Positions 1 to 7,257 of a stretch of 15,783 bases of DNA are shown in pieces. Every line of letters starts with the position of its first letter. Positions within the stretch are counted from its first letter, which is position 1. The notes under the pieces were generated by a model. The model was given only the letters and a program-made list of their open reading frames with translations. It ran no database searches and was not told where the DNA came from. A program made the translations under genes and the position numbers. The stretch is from Massilia sp. GTDB taxonomy: Bacteria > Pseudomonadota > Gammaproteobacteria > Burkholderiales > Burkholderiaceae_D. The stretch covers positions 455 to 16,237 of the forward strand of contig DNCF01000399.1 in assembly GCA_003484545.1 (NCBI GenBank). Reading direction: 5' to 3'.

Positions 1-10
1 GCGCCGGCGC

Positions 11-718
11 ATGGACGACACCCTACATTCCCAGCAGCTCGCGCTGTTTCTCGCCTCCACGGCGCACGACATGAAGAACTCGATCAGCGTGCTCTCGGGC
101 ACGCTCGAGCGCCTGCTCGACGGCGCCTCGCCCGAGACCGAGAAGGCGTATCCGCAGATGGCGCAAATGCTGTACCAGACGCGCCGCCTGAACGATAACC
201 TCATGCAGTTGCTGGCCCTGTATAAGCAGGTCGGCCAGCCGGAATACCCGTTCGACGTGCAGCCGATCGCGGCAAGCGAACTGGCCGAGCAGGTGGTGGC
301 CCTGAGCCGGGTGCTGCTGCAGGCGCGCGGCATCCGGTTCGAGGTCGAGGTCGATCCCGAGCTGATCTGGCACCTGGACGAGGATTTGATCGTCGGCGTG
401 GTGTCGCATGCCGTCAACAACGCCGTGAATTACACGCGCGACCGCATCCGCCTGGCGCTGCGCCAGGATGGCGAGCTGCTCGAGATCCGCGTCGAGGACA
501 ACGGCGACGGCTACCCGCAGGCGCTGCTGGAAGCGGGCGCCGCGGCCCTGAGCGGCGTCGCCAGCGGCGTCAACTTCCAGACCAACAGCGCCGGTCTCGG
601 CCTGTATTTCGCGCGCGAGGTCGCGCGCATGCACCGTCACCGCGGCCGCGTCGGCGGCGTCCATCTCGAGAACGGCGGGCGGCTTGGCGGCGGCTGCTTC
701 GTGCTGACCCTGCCATGA
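11..718 (+). CDS. Short sensor-less histidine kinase, partner of the downstream response regulator
   Basis: The 235-residue protein has the two parts of a histidine kinase and little else. A phosphoacceptor motif AHDMKNSISVL lies near the N-terminus (His about residue 19). An HATPase domain follows, with an N-box (NNAVNYT, about residue 140), a G1 box (EDNGDGYP) and a G2 box (GLGLYFAREVARMH). No transmembrane or PAS-like sensor region is seen, so it should be cytoplasmic and take its signal from a partner or from a part encoded upstream. Its stop overlaps the start of the response regulator (ATGA at 715-718), which implies translational coupling and a cognate pair. No Shine-Dalgarno is visible in the 10 bases before the ATG and the frame stays open to the window edge, so the true start may lie further upstream. 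Kinase identity is firm; the signal is unknown. Confidence 0.82.
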   Translation: MDDTLHSQQLALFLASTAHDMKNSISVLSGTLERLLDGASPETEKAYPQMAQMLYQTRRLNDNLMQLLALYKQVGQPEYPFDVQPIAASELAEQVVALSRVLLQARGIRFEVEVDPELIWHLDEDLIVGVVSHAVNNAVNYTRDRIRLALRQDGELLEIRVEDNGDGYPQALLEAGAAALSGVASGVNFQTNSAGLGLYFAREVARMHRHRGRVGGVHLENGGRLGGGCFVLTLP

Positions 719-2547
719 ACGCGCCGCAGGATCAGCCAATGAGTCGGCCAACGAGCCAGCCCATGAGCCAGCCCATGAGCCAGCCGGTAAGGCAGCCCGC
801 GAGGCAGCCTAATACGCAGCCTAATACGCAGCCCAATGAGCAGCCCAATGAGCAGCCCAATGCGCAGCCTGCCGAGCGCAAGGCCGAGCAGATCGACTGG
901 GCCGGCAAGAACTATCTCGTCGTCGACGATTTCATCGGCGTGCGCCAGCTGCTGCGCGAGAGCCTGCGCAGCCTGGGCGCACGCAACATCGACCAGGCGT
1001 CCAGCGGCGGCGAGGCGATCGGCCTGCTGGCGAAACTGCGCTACGACGTCGTGCTGTGCGACTTCAACCTCGGCGACGGCAAGAACGGCCAGCAGGTGCT
1101 GGAGGAAGCGCGGGTGCGCAACCTGCTGCTGCCGTCGAGCGTGTGGATGATGGTGTCGGCCGAAAAGAGCGTCGAATCGGTGATGGGCGCGGCCGAGCAC
1201 CAGCCGGACGCCTACCTGGTGAAACCGATCACCGAAGGCGTGCTGCTCACGCGCCTGAACCGCGCCTGGCACCGCAAGCAGGTATTCCGCCCGATCGACC
1301 AGGCCTATGCCGAGAAGGACTACCTGCGCGCGGCGCGCCTGTGCGACGAGCAGATCGCCGCCAGCCGCGTGCACGAGATCGAGCTGCTGCGCATGAAGGC
1401 GCGCCTGATGGAGAAGAGCGGCGAGCCGGAACGGGCGCGCGAGGCCTACGAGCGCGTGCTGGCCCAGCGCGAATACCAGTGGGCGCGCGCCGGCCTGGCG
1501 AAGATCCGCATGGCCAACGGCGAACTGGAACAGGCGCGCCAGATGCTCCTCGGCGTGATCGCCGAGAACCGCTATTACATCGACGCCTACGACCAGCTGG
1601 CCCAGGTCTACCAGCAGATGGGCAAGCTCGAGGAGGCCTGCTCGATCCTGGAGCGGGCGGCGAAGCTGTCGCCGAATTCGGTGCCGCGCCAGCGCAACCT
1701 GGGCAAGATCTGCCTGAAGCTGGGGAACGTGGGCATGGCCGAGAAGGCCTTCCGCAAGTGCATCTCGGTCGGCGAGTACTCGGTGCGCAAGACGCCCGAC
1801 GCCTACCTGGGACTGGCGCGCGTGTGCGGGCTGAAGAACGACCCGAAGGAGGCGCTGGTACACCTCGGCGCGGCGCAGCGCGAGTTCGGCGCCGAGCATG
1901 CCGACATCGGCCTGCGCGCCAAGATCACCGAGGGGCTGGTCTACCACGAGAGCGGCGACTACCGCCTCGCGCGCAAGGCCGGCGACGAGATCGAGGCCTT
2001 GCTGGGCGCGCGCCCCGAGCGCCCCGACGTGCCGACCTGCCTGGAGATGGCGACCCTGTTGTTCGCCGTCGGCGTGAAGGACGCGCCGGTCGAGCTGCTG
2101 TGCTACGTCACCCGCAACAACCACGACAACGCGGTGCTGCTCGACGAGGTCCAGGCGATCTTCGCCAAGGCGCGCATGGCCGACGAGGGCGAGGAACTGA
2201 TCCGCGCCGCGAAGAAGCAGGCCTCGGACCTGATGAACCAGGGCGTGCTGCTCTGGAAGACCGGCAAGCTGGGCGAGGCCGTCAAGTGGATGCGCAACGC
2301 GCGCGAAAAACTGCCGAACAACCAGCGCATCCTGTTCAACGCGGCCCAGGTGCTGATCTCGCACATGCGGGAAAAGGGCTATGCCGAACTGCTCGCCGCC
2401 GAGGCCCACGACGTGCTGGCCCACGTCGACCGCCTGCAGCCGGGGCAGCAGCGCTTCGCGCAGCTGATGGAGCAGCTGGCGGCGCTGGCGCCGAAGCAGG
2501 AGGCGCAGGAACCGGAGCCCGCAACGCCGGATGACGGGACGGCCTGA
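715..2547 (+). CDS. Response regulator with receiver domain and long TPR tail (VieB-like architecture)
   Basis: The protein has 610 residues in three parts. Residues 7-55 are a low-complexity tail of four-residue units (xxQP). Residues about 65-185 are a CheY-like receiver: acidic pair D71-D72, phosphoacceptor D116 (in VLCDFNLGDG), S148 (MMVSAE) and K170 (YLVKP). Residues about 190-600 are helical TPR repeats, for example DAYDQLAQVYQQMGKLEEA. There is no DNA-binding or enzymatic output domain, so output is probably by protein-protein contact, as in VieB-type regulators. The start overlaps the kinase stop by 4 bases. The next gene, flgF, is 288 bases away, so a role in motility is suggested only by location. 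Receiver and TPR calls are firm; the partner is unknown. Confidence 0.85.
   Translation: MNAPQDQPMSRPTSQPMSQPMSQPVRQPARQPNTQPNTQPNEQPNEQPNAQPAERKAEQIDWAGKNYLVVDDFIGVRQLLRESLRSLGARNIDQASSGGEAIGLLAKLRYDVVLCDFNLGDGKNGQQVLEEARVRNLLLPSSVWMMVSAEKSVESVMGAAEHQPDAYLVKPITEGVLLTRLNRAWHRKQVFRPIDQAYAEKDYLRAARLCDEQIAASRVHEIELLRMKARLMEKSGEPERAREAYERVLAQREYQWARAGLAKIRMANGELEQARQMLLGVIAENRYYIDAYDQLAQVYQQMGKLEEACSILERAAKLSPNSVPRQRNLGKICLKLGNVGMAEKAFRKCISVGEYSVRKTPDAYLGLARVCGLKNDPKEALVHLGAAQREFGAEHADIGLRAKITEGLVYHESGDYRLARKAGDEIEALLGARPERPDVPTCLEMATLLFAVGVKDAPVELLCYVTRNNHDNAVLLDEVQAIFAKARMADEGEELIRAAKKQASDLMNQGVLLWKTGKLGEAVKWMRNAREKLPNNQRILFNAAQVLISHMREKGYAELLAAEAHDVLAHVDRLQPGQQRFAQLMEQLAALAPKQEAQEPEPATPDDGTA
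733..876 (+). repeat. 12-bp in-frame tandem repeat (12 units) encoding the xxQP tail
   Basis: Twelve consecutive 12-bp units, nearly all beginning CAGCC, run from 733 to 876. Units 757-768 and 769-780 are identical (CAGCCCATGAGC), as are 805-816 and 817-828 (CAGCCTAATACG), and 829-840 and 841-852 (CAGCCCAATGAG). The pairwise identities are what recent slippage or unequal exchange would leave. Because the unit is four codons long, gain or loss keeps the reading frame and only changes the length of the N-terminal tail of the response regulator. Confidence 0.95.
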
Positions 2548-2556
2548 TCGAAGGGC

Positions 2557-2598
2557 GTAGGGTGGGCGCGGCCGGCGTAGGCTCTCGAGCCCACGCGG
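2557..2598 (+). repeat. GTAG-headed REP-like palindrome, copy 1 (degenerate)
   Basis: It starts GTAGGGTGGGC, carries about a dozen extra bases including the palindromic GCGGCCGGC, then ends GGCTCTCGAGCCCACGCGG. Ends match the intact copies at 2689 and 2755. It lies 9 bases after the response-regulator stop, so its stem could also act as a transcript 3' end. The insertion makes it the most degraded copy. Confidence 0.7.
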
Positions 2599-2688
2599 TC
2601 GTGCGGCTGGTCTGGCGCAGAAAAGCCGTCAGTCGGTACGTCGGCATCGCGGTAATTGTCAGCGTTCTCTCGTCATCGCAGTACTCTA

Positions 2689-2715
2689 CCGCGTGGGCTC
2701 AAGAGCCCACCCTAC
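2689..2715 (-). repeat. GTAG-headed REP-like palindrome, copy 2
   Basis: Read on the - strand this is GTAGGGTGGGCTC, TT, GAGCCCACGCGG: a tetranucleotide GTAG head followed by a near-perfect hairpin. GTAG/GTGG-headed extragenic palindromes are the type mobilised by REP-associated tyrosine transposases (RAYT). Copy 3 lies 39 bases away in the opposite orientation, so the two can pair into one long stem, like a BIME. Confidence 0.85.
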
Positions 2716-2754
2716 AACCCCGCGTTATCGGCGATGTGGATGTACCGGGTTTTC

Positions 2755-2780
2755 GTAGGGTGGGCTCTTGGCCCACGCGG
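2755..2780 (+). repeat. GTAG-headed REP-like palindrome, copy 3
   Basis: GTAGGGTGGGCTCTTG followed by GCCCACGCGG; it differs from copy 2 by one missing base in the loop. It is inverted relative to copy 2. The bases next to each copy (CTACAACCC at 2711 and GGGTTTTCGTAG at 2747) are also partly complementary, which extends the joint stem. It ends 55 bases before the flgF start. Confidence 0.85.
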
Positions 2781-2835
2781 TGAACAGCAGCACATCGAAA
2801 CGCATTACCCGGCACGTACAACGAAGGAAACAATC

Positions 2836-3576
2836 ATGGACCGCTTGATCTACACCGCCGCCTCGGGCACCAAGCACATCCTGGAACAGCAGGCGACGAC
2901 CTCGAACAACCTGGCGAACCTGAACACGACGGGTTTCCGCGCCCAATTGGACACCTTCCGCGCCGTGCCGGTGCAAAGCGAAGGCCTGCCGACGCGCACT
3001 TTTGTCGTCAACAACACGGTCGGCGCCGATTTCTCGTCCGGCCCGCTGCAGATCACCGGGCGCGACCTCGACGTCGCGGTCAAGGGCCCGGGCTGGATCG
3101 CGGTCCAGAACCCGGACGGCACCGAAAGCTACACCCGCAACGGTGCCCTGCAGATGAGCCCGAACGGCGTGCTGACCACCACCGGCGGCCAGACCATCAT
3201 GGGCGAGGGCGGTCCGATCACGATCCCACCGGACGTCACGGTCACCATCGGCGGCGACGGCACGATTTCCACGGTCTCGAACGCCGAGCGTCCGGCCGCG
3301 CCGGTCATCCTCGGCCGCCTGAAGCTGGTGAATCCGCCGACCCAGGACCTGGTGCGCGGCGACGACGGCCTGTTCCGCCTGAAGGACGGCGGCAATGCCC
3401 AGGCGGATCCGGCGATCCGCGTTGCCGGCGGCGCCCTGGAGGGCAGCAACGTCAACGCGGTGGACGCCATGGTGAGCATGATCGGGCTCGCGCGCTCGTT
3501 TGAAACGCAAATGAGCCTGATGAAGAACGCCGAGAATAACGCCGCGAAAGCCAGCCAACTCCTCGCTTTGAACTAA
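2836..3576 (+). CDS. flgF: Flagellar basal-body rod protein FlgF (proximal rod)
   Basis: FlgF is one of the proximal rod subunits of the flagellar basal body, exported by the flagellar type III system. The 246-residue product starts MDRLIYTAASG and has the rod-family N-terminal signature NNLANLNTTGF (about residues 29-39). It has the matching C-terminal helix region (SNVNAVDAMVSMI, then a hydrophobic heptad pattern). The reading frame is open further upstream to 2656, but that extension runs through the REP-like repeats. The ATG at 2836 has AAGGAAA about 6 bases before it and gives the usual family length. It is the first flagellar gene in the window. flgE, the usual neighbour upstream, is absent and a two-component pair precedes it. 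Confidence 0.95.
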   Translation: MDRLIYTAASGTKHILEQQATTSNNLANLNTTGFRAQLDTFRAVPVQSEGLPTRTFVVNNTVGADFSSGPLQITGRDLDVAVKGPGWIAVQNPDGTESYTRNGALQMSPNGVLTTTGGQTIMGEGGPITIPPDVTVTIGGDGTISTVSNAERPAAPVILGRLKLVNPPTQDLVRGDDGLFRLKDGGNAQADPAIRVAGGALEGSNVNAVDAMVSMIGLARSFETQMSLMKNAENNAAKASQLLALN

Positions 3577-3587
3577 GTGTTTCTCCA

Positions 3588-3604
3588 GCATAATTCTATT
3601 ATGC
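3588..3604. other. AT-rich perfect palindrome between flgF and flgG
   Basis: GCATAAT, TCT, ATTATGC forms a 7-bp stem with a 3-base loop, 12 bases after the flgF stop. It stands out as AT-rich in a GC-rich operon. TATTAT at 3597-3602 resembles a -10 box, but no convincing -35 is found at the right distance. It may be a weak internal promoter, a protein-binding site or an mRNA processing hairpin. Confidence 0.4.
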
Positions 3605-3649
3605 ATGGCGGCCGGACCCTTCCGATCCCGCCGCCAAAAGGAGAAACCC

Positions 3650-4432
3650 ATGATTCGTTCGCTGTTCATCGCCAAGACCGGCCTCGAGGCGCAGCAGACC
3701 AACCTCGACGTCATCACCAACAACCTCGCCAACGTCAGCACCAACGGCTTCAAGCGTTCGCGCGCGGTGTTCGAGGACCTGCTGTACCAGACCGTGCGCC
3801 AGCCCGGCGCCCAATCCTCCCAGCAAACCAATTTGCCTTCCGGCCTGCAGCTGGGTACCGGCGTGCGCGCCGTCTCGACCGAGCGCATCTTCACCCAGGG
3901 TAACCCGCAGGAGACGGGCAACTCGAAGGACGTGATGATCAACGGCACCGGTTTCTTCCCCGTGCTGCTGCCCGACGGCACCCAGGCGTATACCCGCGAC
4001 GGTTCCTTCCAGGTCGATTCCAACGGCACCCTGGTCACCTCCAGCGGCTACCCGGTGCAGCCGCCGATCACGATTCCCGCCAACGCCGAGACCATCACCG
4101 TCGGCCGCGACGGCACCGTGTCGGTGAAAACGGCCGGCACCACCGCCACCACCCAGATCGGCAACCTGCAGCTGATGACCTTCGTGAATCCGGCCGGCCT
4201 GGAGTCGAAGGGCGAGAACCTGTACCTGGAAACGACCGCCTCGGGTAATCCGAACGCGAACACCCCGGGCACCAACGGCGCCGGTGTGCTGATGCAGGGC
4301 TACGTCGAGACCTCGAACGTCAACGTGGTCGAGGAAATGGTCAACATGATCCAGACCCAGCGCGCCTACGAGATCAATTCGAAGGCGATCACGACCTCCG
4401 ACCAGATGCTGCAGAAGCTGGCCCAGCTGTAA
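3650..4432 (+). CDS. flgG: Flagellar basal-body rod protein FlgG (distal rod)
   Basis: FlgG forms the distal rod that crosses the peptidoglycan and outer membrane and connects to the hook. The 260-residue length matches the family. N-terminal signature: NNLANVSTNGFKRSRAVFEDLLYQ region (about residues 24-47). C-terminal signature: GYVETSNVNVVEEM followed by a region containing QRAYEINSKAI. The start at 3650 is chosen over an in-frame ATG at 3605, because a strong AAAAGGAG (3636-3643) lies just before it and because residue 1 then aligns with the usual MIRSLFIAKTG. It follows flgF by 73 bases and is followed by flgH after 33. Confidence 0.97.
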   Translation: MIRSLFIAKTGLEAQQTNLDVITNNLANVSTNGFKRSRAVFEDLLYQTVRQPGAQSSQQTNLPSGLQLGTGVRAVSTERIFTQGNPQETGNSKDVMINGTGFFPVLLPDGTQAYTRDGSFQVDSNGTLVTSSGYPVQPPITIPANAETITVGRDGTVSVKTAGTTATTQIGNLQLMTFVNPAGLESKGENLYLETTASGNPNANTPGTNGAGVLMQGYVETSNVNVVEEMVNMIQTQRAYEINSKAITTSDQMLQKLAQL

Positions 4433-4465
4433 TCGTTCGCCGTCATCGTTCACGTTCACATCATC

Positions 4466-5116
4466 ATGACCAAACTCGCTTTCATCGCCGCCGTGGCCTT
4501 GACCCTGGCCGGTTGCGCCACCACCCCGAGCTCGATCGTGCAGGAAACGCGCAGCGCGCGTCCGGCGCTGGCCGAAGTCGCGCCGCCGACCGACGGTGCA
4601 ATCTACAACGCCGCGCGCTACCGCCCGATGTTCGAAGACCGCCGCGCGCGCCAGGTGGGCGACCTGCTCACCATCAACATCGTCGAGAAGACCTCGGCCA
4701 ACAAGAGCGGCGCCAGCTCGGGCAACAAGTCGGGCAGCGCCACGTTTGGCCTGCCGGGCCCGCTGCAGTCGAAGCTGGGCGCGAGCGTCGGCACCGAAGG
4801 CGGCATCAAGTTCGCCGACGGCGACAACCAGAGCGCCAGCAATGCCTTCACCGGCACCATCGGCGTGACCGTCACCGAGGTGCTTTCGAACGGCAACCTG
4901 ATCGTCGCCGGCGAGAAGCAGGTTGCGATGAACAAGGGCATCGAGTTCATCCGCTTCTCGGGGCTCGTCAGCCCCGACACCATCCAGACGGGCAACGTCG
5001 TCTCGTCGACCGTGGTGGCCGACGCGCGCGTCGAGTACCGCACCAACAGCCGCATCGACCGCGCCGAGGTGAACTCGATGATGTCGCGCTTCTTCCAGTC
5101 GCTGCTGCCGTTCTGA
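4466..5116 (+). CDS. flgH: Flagellar L-ring lipoprotein FlgH
   Basis: FlgH is the outer-membrane lipoprotein that forms the L ring, the bushing through which the rod passes. The 216-residue product starts with a lipoprotein signal peptide with lipobox LAGC (Cys17). Family features follow: YRPMFEDRRARQVGDLLTI (about residues 52-70), a region with SANKSG, and a C-terminal part containing GNLIVAGEKQ. Its length is normal or slightly short for the family. No Shine-Dalgarno is obvious before the ATG (context ACATCATC), which is unusual within this operon, so it may rely on coupling to flgG 33 bases upstream. flgI follows after 16 bases. Confidence 0.95.
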   Translation: MTKLAFIAAVALTLAGCATTPSSIVQETRSARPALAEVAPPTDGAIYNAARYRPMFEDRRARQVGDLLTINIVEKTSANKSGASSGNKSGSATFGLPGPLQSKLGASVGTEGGIKFADGDNQSASNAFTGTIGVTVTEVLSNGNLIVAGEKQVAMNKGIEFIRFSGLVSPDTIQTGNVVSSTVVADARVEYRTNSRIDRAEVNSMMSRFFQSLLPF

Positions 5117-5132
5117 TTTTTCCGGAGTGATG

Positions 5133-6245
5133 ATGCGTTTTACCTTTCCGCTGCTGGCGCTGTGCACCACCCTCGCCACCATGATCGCCGCACCGATGGC
5201 CCAGGCCGAGCGCCTGAAGGACATGGCCAGCATCGCCGGCGTGCGCCAGAACCAGTTGTCGGGCTACGGCCTGGTGGTGGGCCTGGACGGCACCGGCGAC
5301 CAGACCAGCCAGACCCCGTTCACCGTGCAGTCGATCATCGCCATGCTGCAGCAGAAGGGCGTCAACCTGCCGCCGACCGGCCAGCTGCAATTGAAGAACG
5401 TCGCGGCCGTGATGGTCACGAGCTCGCTGCCGGCCTTCGCCCAGCCCGGCCAGACCATCGACATCACCGTGTCCTCGATCGGCAATGCGAAGAGCCTGCG
5501 CGGCGGCACCCTGCTCATGACGCCGCTGCATGGCGCCGATGGCCAGGTCTACGCCATGGCGCAAGGTAACGTGCTGGTGGGCGGCGTGGGCGCCTCCGCC
5601 GGTGGCGCCCAGGTGCAGGTGAACCACCTGTCGGTCGGCAAGATCTCGGCCGGCGCCACTGTCGAGCGCGCGGTGCCGTCGAACCTGGGCGAGAACAACC
5701 AGATCCGCCTGGAGCTGAACGACACCGACTTCGCCACCGCCAGCCGCGTGGTGACCGCCGTGAACGACCAGTTCGGCGCCGGCACCGCCACCGCCCTCGA
5801 CGGGCGCGTGATCCGCGTGCGCACCCCGGCCTCGTCGGACGCGCGCGTGAGCTTCATCGGCCTGCTGGAGAACATCGACGTCAAGCCGGCCGCGGCCGCC
5901 GCCAAGGTGATCCTGAATGCGCGCACCGGCTCGGTGGTGATGAACCAGGCCGTCACGCTCGACACCTGCGCCATCTCGCACGGCAACCTGTCGGTGACGA
6001 TCGGCGCCGACCAGAACGTCAGCCAGCCGGCGCCGGGTTCGCGCGGCCAGACCGTGGTCACGACCACGCCGACCGTGGAGGTCAAGAAGGACCCGGGCAA
6101 GGTGCTGCTGGTGAAGGGCGGCGCCTCGCTGGCGGAAGTGGTGAAGGCCATGAATTCGATCGGCGCGACCCCGCAGGACCTGCTGGCCATCCTGCAGGCG
6201 CTGAAGGCCGCCGGTTCGCTGCGCGCCGAACTCGAGATCATCTGA
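5133..6245 (+). CDS. flgI: Flagellar P-ring protein FlgI
   Basis: FlgI is the periplasmic protein that forms the P ring around the rod in the peptidoglycan layer. The 370-residue product has a Sec signal peptide ending near APMAQA, with mature protein from ERLKDMASIAGVRQNQL. Family landmarks are GYGLVVGLDGTGDQT and the C-terminal LKAAGSLRAELEII. Three in-frame starts overlap (GTG 5127, ATG 5130, ATG 5133). The Shine-Dalgarno GGAG at 5124-5127 overlaps the GTG and best serves 5133, with 5130 possible. It lies 16 bases after flgH. The flgJ ribosome site overlaps its stop. Confidence 0.96.
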   Translation: MRFTFPLLALCTTLATMIAAPMAQAERLKDMASIAGVRQNQLSGYGLVVGLDGTGDQTSQTPFTVQSIIAMLQQKGVNLPPTGQLQLKNVAAVMVTSSLPAFAQPGQTIDITVSSIGNAKSLRGGTLLMTPLHGADGQVYAMAQGNVLVGGVGASAGGAQVQVNHLSVGKISAGATVERAVPSNLGENNQIRLELNDTDFATASRVVTAVNDQFGAGTATALDGRVIRVRTPASSDARVSFIGLLENIDVKPAAAAAKVILNARTGSVVMNQAVTLDTCAISHGNLSVTIGADQNVSQPAPGSRGQTVVTTTPTVEVKKDPGKVLLVKGGASLAEVVKAMNSIGATPQDLLAILQALKAAGSLRAELEII

Positions 6246-6255
6246 GGACGCCCGC

Positions 6256-7194
6256 ATGATCCCTTCCAAGCACGACCTGAGCAGCAAGTTCGCGCTCGAC
6301 GTCCAGGACCTGGGCAAGCTGAAGCAGTCGGCCAAGGCCGGCTCGAACGACGCCATGCGCGGCGCCGCGACCCAGTTCGAGGCCCTGTTCATCAACCAGA
6401 TGATGAAGACCATGCGCGAAGCCACGCCCCAGGAAGGCGTGATGGACAACCAGCAGACCAAGATGTTTACGTCGATGCTCGACCAGCAGCTGAGCCAGAA
6501 CCTGGCCAAGCGCGGCATGGGCCTGGCCGACGTACTGGTGCGCCAGCTGTCGGTGCAGACCGATGCGAAAGCACTGGCGATCGGCGCCGACGCCGGCACC
6601 TCGTCGGCCGTGGTCGGCAGGAACGGCGTCGCCGAGGCGCTCGACATCCCGGTCAAGGGCAAGCTCGGTCCGCTCAAGGAAGGCCTGGACGCCGGCCTGC
6701 AGACCCAGGGCATCAACGGCGCCGGGCGGGTCCAGCCGGCCCACGTGCGCGCCTTCCAGGAAAAGCTCGGCGCCCACGCGGCCGCGGCGGAAGAGGTCAC
6801 CGGCGTGCCGGCCAAGTTCATGCTGGGCCAGGCGGCGCTGGAAACCGGCTGGGGCCGGCGCATGATCCGCAATGCCGACGGCACCAACGCCAACAACTTG
6901 TTCGGCATCAAGGCCGGCCCGGGCTGGAAGGGCAAGGTCGCGACCGCCGTGACGACCGAATACATCAACGGCAAGCCGCACCAGAAGGTCGAGAAGTTCC
7001 GCGCCTACGACAGCCCGGGCGACTCGTTCAAGGATTACGCGCGCATGCTGGCGAACAATCCGCGCTACGAGAAGGTGCTCGACAGCGCCGGCGACGCCTC
7101 GGCCTTCGCGCACGGCCTGCAGCGCGCCGGCTATGCGACCGACCCGAACTACGGCCACAAGCTGTCAAAAATTATCAAGCACTCTCTTGCCTAA
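6256..7194 (+). CDS. flgJ: Flagellar rod cap and peptidoglycan hydrolase FlgJ
   Basis: FlgJ caps the growing rod and cuts the peptidoglycan so the rod can pass. It has 312 residues. The N-terminal rod-binding domain (about 30-100) contains AATQFEALFINQMMKTMRE and ends around GLADVLVRQL. A low-complexity linker follows. The C-terminal glucosaminidase (GH73) domain runs from about 165 to 312. The likely catalytic Glu is E196 in ALETGWG and a second acidic residue is about D260 in FKDYARML. The two-domain form is the one usual in beta- and gammaproteobacteria. GAGGA at 6244-6248 overlaps the flgI stop and gives good spacing to the ATG. Confidence 0.96.
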   Translation: MIPSKHDLSSKFALDVQDLGKLKQSAKAGSNDAMRGAATQFEALFINQMMKTMREATPQEGVMDNQQTKMFTSMLDQQLSQNLAKRGMGLADVLVRQLSVQTDAKALAIGADAGTSSAVVGRNGVAEALDIPVKGKLGPLKEGLDAGLQTQGINGAGRVQPAHVRAFQEKLGAHAAAAEEVTGVPAKFMLGQAALETGWGRRMIRNADGTNANNLFGIKAGPGWKGKVATAVTTEYINGKPHQKVEKFRAYDSPGDSFKDYARMLANNPRYEKVLDSAGDASAFAHGLQRAGYATDPNYGHKLSKIIKHSLA

Positions 7195-7201
7195 GAGGGT
7201 G
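7180..7201 (+). other. Hairpin across the flgJ stop codon
   Basis: CACTCTCTT (7180-7188) pairs with AAGAGGGTG (7193-7201), giving a 9-bp stem with one G-U pair and a 4-base loop. It includes the flgJ stop. Only a short T-run (7211-7214) follows about 10 bases later, so it is not a textbook terminator. It may attenuate read-through or protect the upstream mRNA just before the putative flgK promoter. Confidence 0.5.
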
Positions 7202-7205
7202 GCAT

Positions 7206-7232
7206 TCAAGTTTTGGCAAGACCTGCCGTAGA
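7206..7232 (+). promoter_or_regulatory. Putative sigma-28 (FliA) promoter for flgKL
   Basis: TCAAGTTT (7206-7213) matches 7 of 8 bases of the sigma-28 -35 consensus TAAAGTTT. After exactly 11 bases comes GCCGTAGA (7225-7232), which keeps the invariant GCCG of the -10 consensus GCCGATAA (5 of 8 in all). It lies 25 bases before the flgK ATG. flgK and flgL are known late (FliA-dependent) genes in enterobacteria, so position and spacing support the call. The weak -10 second half leaves doubt. Confidence 0.6.
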
Positions 7233-7257
7233 ACATAACAACAGATAGAGAAACGAC

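Noticed and set aside
733..876. CRISPR-like interpretation of the short tandem units
   Set aside because: Units are 12 bp and directly adjacent with no spacers, and they are in-frame coding sequence.
637..2424. Long open frame antisense to the response regulator
   Set aside because: Biased His/Leu/Ala/Arg composition typical of the reverse strand of a GC-rich gene; the sense strand carries clear domains.
2562..2783. Open frame of 73 codons between the response regulator and flgF
   Set aside because: It is made almost entirely of the REP-like copies and their spacer, and has no ribosome site.
2656..2835. N-terminal extension of flgF by 60 codons
   Set aside because: It would translate the REP-like repeats; the ATG at 2836 has a ribosome site and gives the family length and N-terminus.
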